Of a stretch of 64,000 bases of DNA, positions 58,478 through 64,000 are shown piece after piece. This DNA comes from Alnus glutinosa (taxonomy: Eukaryota > Streptophyta > Magnoliopsida > Fagales > Betulaceae). The notes under the pieces are model-generated. The model did no database searches. It had not been told where the DNA came from and was given only the letters and a program-made list of their open reading frames with translations. Positions within the stretch are counted from its first letter, which is position 1; each line of letters begins with the position of its first letter. A program made the translations under genes and the position numbers. The stretch covers positions 3,677,001-3,741,000 of the forward strand of contig NC_084886.1 of NCBI RefSeq assembly GCF_958979055.1. Reading direction: 5' to 3'.

Positions 58478-60245
58478 AATTTTTTTTTTTTTTTTTTTGA
58501 GAAAATATAATATATTCCATCAAAACTAATTGGCTTGTTCCGCTGTTACAATGTGCTGGATAAAAGAATGGCACTCCTCTATCCAAACTATGTCTAGCAT
58601 TTGGGAAATTGCACATTGAGCCAGTACATGAGCTGCCTTGTTAGCATCTCTCCTAACATGCACTACTTCAACAGAAGTGAAGAAAGAGAAGCAAGCTCTA
58701 GTGTCCTGTAGTAGATGGCCATATACCCGGTTGTCTGAATCCTCGTTTCGCAATGCTAACACCATTTCCAGTGATCGAATCACCCTCCAGAATGATTGTT
58801 GTACCCCCCACATCTCTGCCCAACAAAACTGCAGCCCAAGCTCCCACTGCCTCTGCCGATGAAGGGTCTAGGATATAGGGAATTGTACGAGCACTAGCAT
58901 CTACCACACTACCCTCCTCATCCCGAATCACCACCCCAATACCATCTTCATAGTCGACTTGTTAATGGCTGCATCCCAATTGATCTTCCATTTCCCCACT
59001 GATGGTTTGCACCTGTAGGAGGAACCGGACTAATTTCCTCTTGAAGCCCCCCATTGATGCTAGCCACCTATGAGATGCTCTCATAGCAGCAATCACCTTG
59101 TTGGGGGAGTTGAATCCCCTCCCAAAAACAAAATCATTCCGTCGATGCCATATTAGTCTTGCCACTGTAAATGCTTCCAAAAAATCTTCGGAGTCCAGCT
59201 TCTCAAACAGGAAAATGAGCAGGCCCCTTCCGTCAGTGCTTCCACAGTTGAGCTTTTGAATTCTTCTGGAGCATTCTTGCCATACCGCTTCAGCTGAGGG
59301 ACATCTCCAAAGGCGATGAAATGTTGTTTCTGGTTCATGGCTACAGATGGGACGCAAAGGGCTAGGGAGCTATCTGCTTCTTATGCAAATTCACCATATT
59401 AGGAAGCAGGTTATTTGACACCTTCCAGCAAAAAGACTTGAGCACAGGAGGAGCTTTCATAGACCAGATAGCTTTCCAAACCTCCCCACCTCCATTCTCA
59501 CCCCAGCTCTCACCATTTTCTTGGGCTAGCCTCTTCATCTCCAAATGATATGCACTCTTACCAGAGAAAAACCCCGAAGGAGTAGCTCTCCAAATCAATT
59601 TGTCAGGCTGCCGAAGGGGACTATTAATCACACTTCCAATGCGTGCCGAATCCTCCGAATCAAACAGGCTGTGGAGTAGGTCCAAATTCCACCATCCCGT
59701 ATCATAGTCTATCAAAGTCTCCACCCGGTTATCAGGGTCAAAATCCTGTCTTGGGGGAAGGAATAACCGAGGATGAGAGGAGGGGGGGGGGGGGGGGGGG
59801 GCGCAGCCAGGCATCTCCCCAAACCTTCACTCTCGCTCCATCTCTCACCCTCCAGCCCACCCCCTTTTCCAAGATATGCTTCGCCCCAATGATGCTTTGC
59901 CAAGCAAAAGAAGGCCGGTATCCCACTCGTGCCTCTAAGAAAGCCCCATTTGGATAATACTTCTTTTTGAGAATTCGCGCCAAGAGAGAATCTGGAGAAG
60001 AAATAAGCCTTCAGCCTTATTTAGCAATCAACGCAGTGTTAAACACCTCCAAGTCCCTGAAGCCCATCCCTCCACAAAGTTTGGGAGTCCCTAAACGCTT
60101 CCAGCTCATCCCAGCAACACAACCTTGGTTAGATTTATGCCCCCAACAAAATTTACTCATTAAAGAATTGAGGGATTTGCATAAGGTTTTCGGGAGTTAG
60201 AATGCACTCATACTGTAAGTTGGGATCGCCTGAACCACTGCTTTT
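58478..60245 (-). mobile_element. 5'-truncated L1 LINE (ORF2 C-terminal half)
   Basis: Read on the minus strand from about 60245: the C-terminal region of reverse transcriptase (GMSWKRLGTPKLCGGMGF), ARILKKKYYPNGAFLEARVG and VGWRVRDGARVKVWGDAWL, then a zinc-knuckle region (zf-RVT) with FSGKSAYHLEM, APPVLKSFCWKVSNNLLP, and CSHEPETTFHRLWRC. RNase H pieces with ILEGDSITGN and HVRRDANKAAHVLAQCAISQ follow, then a poly-A tail (poly-T at 58481-58498 on plus). The reading is spread over several frames with stops, so the copy is dead. A G-run of about 20 at 59781-59801 encodes a proline run. The endonuclease and most of the RT domain are missing, as usual for 5' truncation. It appears to lie inside an older ACTACAA-type repeat. 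Confidence 0.85.
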
Positions 60246-60615
60246 ATCAAGACTTCTTTCTACATCAGTCACTAAACAATTAAATTTAATTGTGGCTCAT
60301 ATGGCAATGTCACATGAACTTTCATGTTAATTTGTAAAGAAGTTGTAGTAAAAATAGTAGTGCTCCAAACATTTTCCAAAGAACATAATAAATAGTTATG
60401 TTGTTTTTTTTTTTTTTTTTTTCCAACTAGTGGAGCTTGTTTCTTTTTTTTTTTCTTTCAATTTTTATAACCATTACCATTAGTTTAATCCCACAGGCTA
60501 AATTTCCATTATATATATATATATATATAAATTGAGCAAGTTTCAACTTGCAATCCTTATAACATTGGTTTAATAATCTAATGATACTTTTCCTCCTAGA
60601 AAAGGTAGAAGCTTA
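60246..60615. other. Spacer with right half of an ACTACAA-type repeat
   Basis: 60290-60370 (GTAAAGAAGTTGTAGTAAAA) inversely matches 58437-58480 (GGTACTACAACTTTATTACA) on the other side of the L1. Then a T-run (60403-60422) and (TA)n (60510-60530). Confidence 0.4.
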
Positions 60616-61363
60616 GAGCATTTGTAGTGAAGTTGTCAAAATTTCAGCAAATTTTGACCAAAAATATCACTTTCATTAATTTAGCTACCTAGTTTTCAAA
60701 AGCTCTAAATAACAAACTCCCGAAATATTTTCTACTTCAAATAAATATTATTTTTTATTACAATTTAAATAACCACTTTTCAACCGACCCCCACCGGACC
60801 CAACCCGTTCTCCTTCTCTAGACCCTACCTTCGACATCGGCTTCCTGATAACGATCGGCAAGATCTCGACGGCTAGCTCTTCCTTGACGGCCGACTTCTT
60901 CTCTACCTTCGCCGACCTGAGAAATTGAAAGATCGGCTGAAGAAGACATTCTCTACTTCTAAATCCATTGAAACCCTAATCCCTAGCCTCAGATCGCCGC
61001 ACTTGTAACACCCGGCCACGCCGTTGCGCCTATCTCCGGACCCAACCCATTCTCCGGCTTCTCCTATGGCAGACCCAAGCCAAGATCCACCGAACCCTCG
61101 ACGACCGACTTCTCCTCTGTCGACCCTGGCTTCCTCGACGACCGGAAAGAGACAAAGGCAGTTGGTTCGTCGAACCCGCGAAAATAGAATAAAAAACAAA
61201 AAATAATAAGAGACAAACGAAATCCACTCCGCTGAAGAGACGAGGCGTTCTGACAATCGGCTGATTTACTGTAGCAGTAGAGAGCTTGATGCATGCGTGT
61301 TTTTGTGAAAGATCAGCTGATTTTGGTGATTTCAACTGTTTGACGACTTTACTACAAACACTC
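60616..61363. mobile_element. Tourist-like element with TTA duplication and GC-rich cargo
   Basis: The 748-bp element starts GAGCATTTGTAGTGAAGTTG and ends CGACTTTACTACAAACACTC, with TTA on both sides (60613-60615 and 61364-61366). The centre (60780-61200) is GC-rich, with CGGACCCAACCC twice (about 60795 and 61037) and CGACTTCTCCTCT-type phrases. Weak open frames exist but no domain is recognised. It is non-autonomous, moved by a PIF/Harbinger-type transposase elsewhere. Confidence 0.7.
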
Positions 61364-61366
61364 TTA

Positions 61367-62082
61367 TGATCTAACTTACAATAGATACTAGATACATGTA
61401 TAACAATTTTGAATAATGTCTCTAGAAAATTGTGTGTGTGTGTGTGTGTGTTTTTTTTTTGTCCTAATAATATCACAGAAAACTTCATTTACTCATCCCA
61501 AACTGCCACACATTTTGTAATGTCCCCACAAAATTAAAAAATTTACAATATATGTATCTGATGTATGAGCCCCTTTCAATCACTCCTTACTGTTAGGATT
61601 TTTCTTTAACTCAAAAGAGTAACAAATAAAATGTCTCTTATTCCTGTAAAATTAATAAAAATATAAATATACCCTTAATTAAAAAATTAAAATTAAACAA
61701 CTAAAATCCAAATTTTTTTAAAAAAAAAAATTGAAAAACATATGACCCACAGTCACGGCGTTGATGTGGGTGTTTTTTTTTCTTTTTTTTCTTTTTTTTC
61801 AATTTTTTATTTTATAAAACTGGAGTATTTTGGATATTTTTACTCTTTTTTCTTTTTTTTTTTTTGTTAAGATTTAACTCAAAATTATAACGATTGGGTT
61901 AGTTGTAAAGGCCTGATACATAGGACACCCACTTTGCAAATTTTTGAATTTGGAAGGAATATTACAATAGATGTGGTAGTTTATGGGGTTAACTAAAGTT
62001 TTCCGATAATATTATTTGGCCTCAAAGACTAGAGCAAATTTTAGTAACCGTCCGCCCATCCAAAGCAAGAGGAATCCACCCA
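61367..62082. other. AT-rich gene-free stretch
   Basis: Contains a (TG)n tract at about 61431-61451 and T-runs. No gene was seen. Confidence 0.5.
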
Positions 62083-62085
62083 TAA

Positions 62086-63791
62086 CACTACAAAAATGCA
62101 TGCAAATAGCCACGTGCAGTTTGACACGTGTACAGTGTCGTACACGTGTCAAACAGTTAGACACGTGCATTTTGACACGCGTGATACGCGTGTCAAATGT
62201 GCATGTCACGAACTGCACAATTTGACACGTGTATGAAAATACTCGTGTCAAAACGGTTTGACACGTGTATTCTAATACACGTGTCAAATTGCTTTTTTTT
62301 TAAAAAAAAAAAAAATTCTAAATTGTTAGCCACGTGTATACATACACGTGGCTAAATGTATTGCTTTAAAAAAAAAGAAAATTGACACATGCAGAACCAG
62401 TTTCGAAACTTGTTATTTTAAAATATTGCTAAAATATTGCTATTTAAAATATTGCTATTTAAAAGAAAATTGTTATTTAAAATATTGCTAAAATCAAAAA
62501 TATTGAATATTGCTATACGAATTCGAAACACATGCAGAACCAGTTTCGAAACTGGTTCACTTAGAACTGGCCGGTGGTCGTCCACTTAGAACTGGCCGGT
62601 GGTCCGGTATTGACGAGAGAGAGAGAGAGAGCGAGAGACAGAGAGGGCGAGAGAGAGAGAGATAGAGCGAGAGACAGTGTTGACGTACGGAGAGCGAGAG
62701 ACAGAGAGCGAGAGAGTGAGAGAGAGCGAGAGACAGAGACAGAGAGGCGAGAGAGCGAGAGACAGAGAGCGAGAGAGTGAGAGAGAGCGAGAGACAGAGA
62801 CAGAGAGAGTGACAGAGAGCGAGAGACAGAGAGCGAGAGAGTGAGAGATCGAGAGTGGGTTGGAGTGGCTGTGAACCTGCGTGAGAGGGAGGGCTGATCG
62901 GCTCGGTGAGCTCAGGGGAACCCAGCCCTGCCCCCACCTCGCCGAGTTCCACTCCAGGAACGGCGCAAAGCCGTTCCGGGCCCTACAGAACTGCCTCCGA
63001 GTGAAACCACCCAGCAGGTACGCTGCAGTCCGACGGAACCCGACTGACTTCCGGCGGCTCCAGTGATCTTCCAGCGAAACCCGTGAGGAGAGGATACCAG
63101 AACCGCGACCCAGCCGGCCCTCCGGCGTGACCCCGCCAGAGACAGAGACAGAGAGGCGAGAGAGAGAGGTGAGAGCGCGCAGAGAGAGAGAGAGAGAGAG
63201 TACTGTATAAAACAAAAAAAAAAAAAAAAAAAAAAAAATTCTTTTTGAATGCTCATCAGGTGGGCGCGGGATAACTCCCGCGCGCCTACCTACACCATTC
63301 CGGGACGTGTATTTAAATACACGTCCCCAATTGTTAAAATTCTATTTAATTAAAAAAAAAATTATATTTGAAAAAAAATAACATTTTGACACGTGTATTT
63401 AATACACGTGTCTAATTGGACACGCGTATTTAATACACGTGTCTAATTGGACACGTGTATTTAATACACGCGTCCAATTGGACACGCGTATTAAATACGC
63501 GTGTCCAATTGTTGAAATTCTATTTAATAAAAAAAAAATTATATTTAAAAAAATAACAGTTTGACACGTGTATTTAATACGCGTGTCCACACGCGTATTA
63601 AATACACGTGTCAAATTGGACGCGTGTATTTAATACGCGTGTCCAATTGGACACGTGTATTACATACACGCGTCCAATTGTGGCGGCTGTACAATTAGAC
63701 ACGTGTCTCATAAGACACGTGTCAAATTAGACGCGTATCTACAGTAACCGGTACTGTAGACACGCGTCCAATTGTCAGTATTTTTGTAGTG
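62086..63791. mobile_element. Non-autonomous CACTA element (1.7 kb) with palindrome arrays
   Basis: Ends CACTACAAAAATG and ATTTTTGTAGTG are exact CACTA-type termini, with 3-bp target repeats TAA at 62083-62085 and 63792-63794. Subterminal zones (62100-62345 and 63300-63780) hold dozens of ACACGTGT/ACACGCGT words, mostly as palindromes such as GACACGTGTATTTAATACAC. These are the usual place for transposase-binding repeats. The middle has a GAGAGCGAGAGACAGA minisatellite (62610-62865), a GC-rich block (62880-63140) and a second short GA tract. No transposase frame is present. Confidence 0.88.
62610..62865. repeat. GAGAGCGAGAGACAGA minisatellite inside the CACTA element
   Basis: Purine-only strand asymmetry for about 250 bp, built of GCGAGAGACAGAGA and GAGTGAGAGAGA units, with longer units repeated two or three times. 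All long open frames here are artefacts of the repeat. Confidence 0.8.
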
Positions 63792-64000
63792 TAACCTCAC
63801 ACAAGCATTTTTATTTTTATTTTTATTTTGTATTAACCACCTAAGACATTTACTTTTCATTTTGGACTTTTTTTTGAGGTTTTTTTTTTAGCTTCTTTTT
63901 AGCTAGAGAGAGAGAGATATGAAGGGGAGCTAGCTACGGCTATAAAAAGAGGGGGAGAAAGAAAATTAGGCATTAGGTTTTCATTTTCTATTGCTTTCCC
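63792..64000. other. Right edge, no gene seen
   Basis: AT-rich DNA, then GCTATAAAAAGAGGGGGAGA near 63938, a TATA-like box on the plus strand about 60 bases before the window end. This may be the promoter of a gene that starts beyond the edge. Confidence 0.35.

Noticed and set aside
59781-59801. Run of about 20 G as a possible regulatory quadruplex
   Set aside because: It sits within a dead L1 copy and may be slippage or a sequencing artefact; one homopolymer run is weak evidence for function.
62557-63215. Long open frames on both strands in the GA-rich part of the CACTA element (up to about 209 codons)
   Set aside because: They translate to SLSLSLSRSL- or RERERDRE-type repeats created by the GAGAGCGAGAGACAGA minisatellite; no domain and no start or splice context.
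62100-63780. CRISPR-like array, because of the many regularly repeated ACACGTGT words
   Set aside because: The window is plant DNA; the repeats are palindromic, in both orientations, unevenly spaced, and confined to CACTA subterminal zones.

Overview
This is a plant nuclear window. It has GT-AG introns, an overall AT-rich base composition, plant-only gene families (PERK, SRO, DUF220, plant-type nucleoredoxin, plant pantothenate kinase), and intergenic space packed with MITEs, SINEs and L1 remnants. A woody core eudicot of the rosids is likely (Fagales would fit the repeat types), but no species can be named from the sequence alone.

Layout. 1-2542 (+) holds the last three exons of a pantothenate kinase. 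3577-6497 (-) is a complete five-exon DUF220 gene with a 5'UTR intron. 8646-11069 and 13613-16421 (both -) are two tandem, complete nucleoredoxin 1 genes with the same four-exon structure. 16.5-30.6 kb is gene-poor: several MITEs, two tRNA-type SINEs, two related GC-rich non-LTR-like repeats, an unrecognised gene fragment, a Ty1/copia-like fossil and an orphan CYP98A-type P450 exon. 30718-31143 (+) is a small single-exon membrane protein. 34549-37275 (+) is an eight-exon bHLH90-like transcription factor. 38264-43091 (-) is a seven-exon PERK receptor kinase. 47121-48960 (+) is an SRO (RCD1-like) gene. 51044-57667 (-) is a many-exon STE20/SPS1 (BLUS1-like) kinase. 58.5-60.2 kb is a 5'-truncated L1 LINE. 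60.6-64 kb holds a Tourist-like element with GC-rich cargo and a 1.7-kb non-autonomous CACTA element full of palindromic ACACGTGT motifs.

The genes do not form an operon-like pathway; this is an ordinary plant gene neighbourhood. Several of the families are known to act in redox or stress signalling (NRX1, SRO, PERK, BLUS1-like), but their proximity need not be functional. The best material for a second look is the NRX1 tandem pair (each redox-fold repeat is one 480-nt exon, and the middle domain has decayed to one cysteine in both copies), the CACTA palindrome arrays, the MITEs with clean 9-bp target duplications, and the element-in-element insertions. I found no CRISPR array, no rRNA or tRNA gene, and no clear new multi-gene system.
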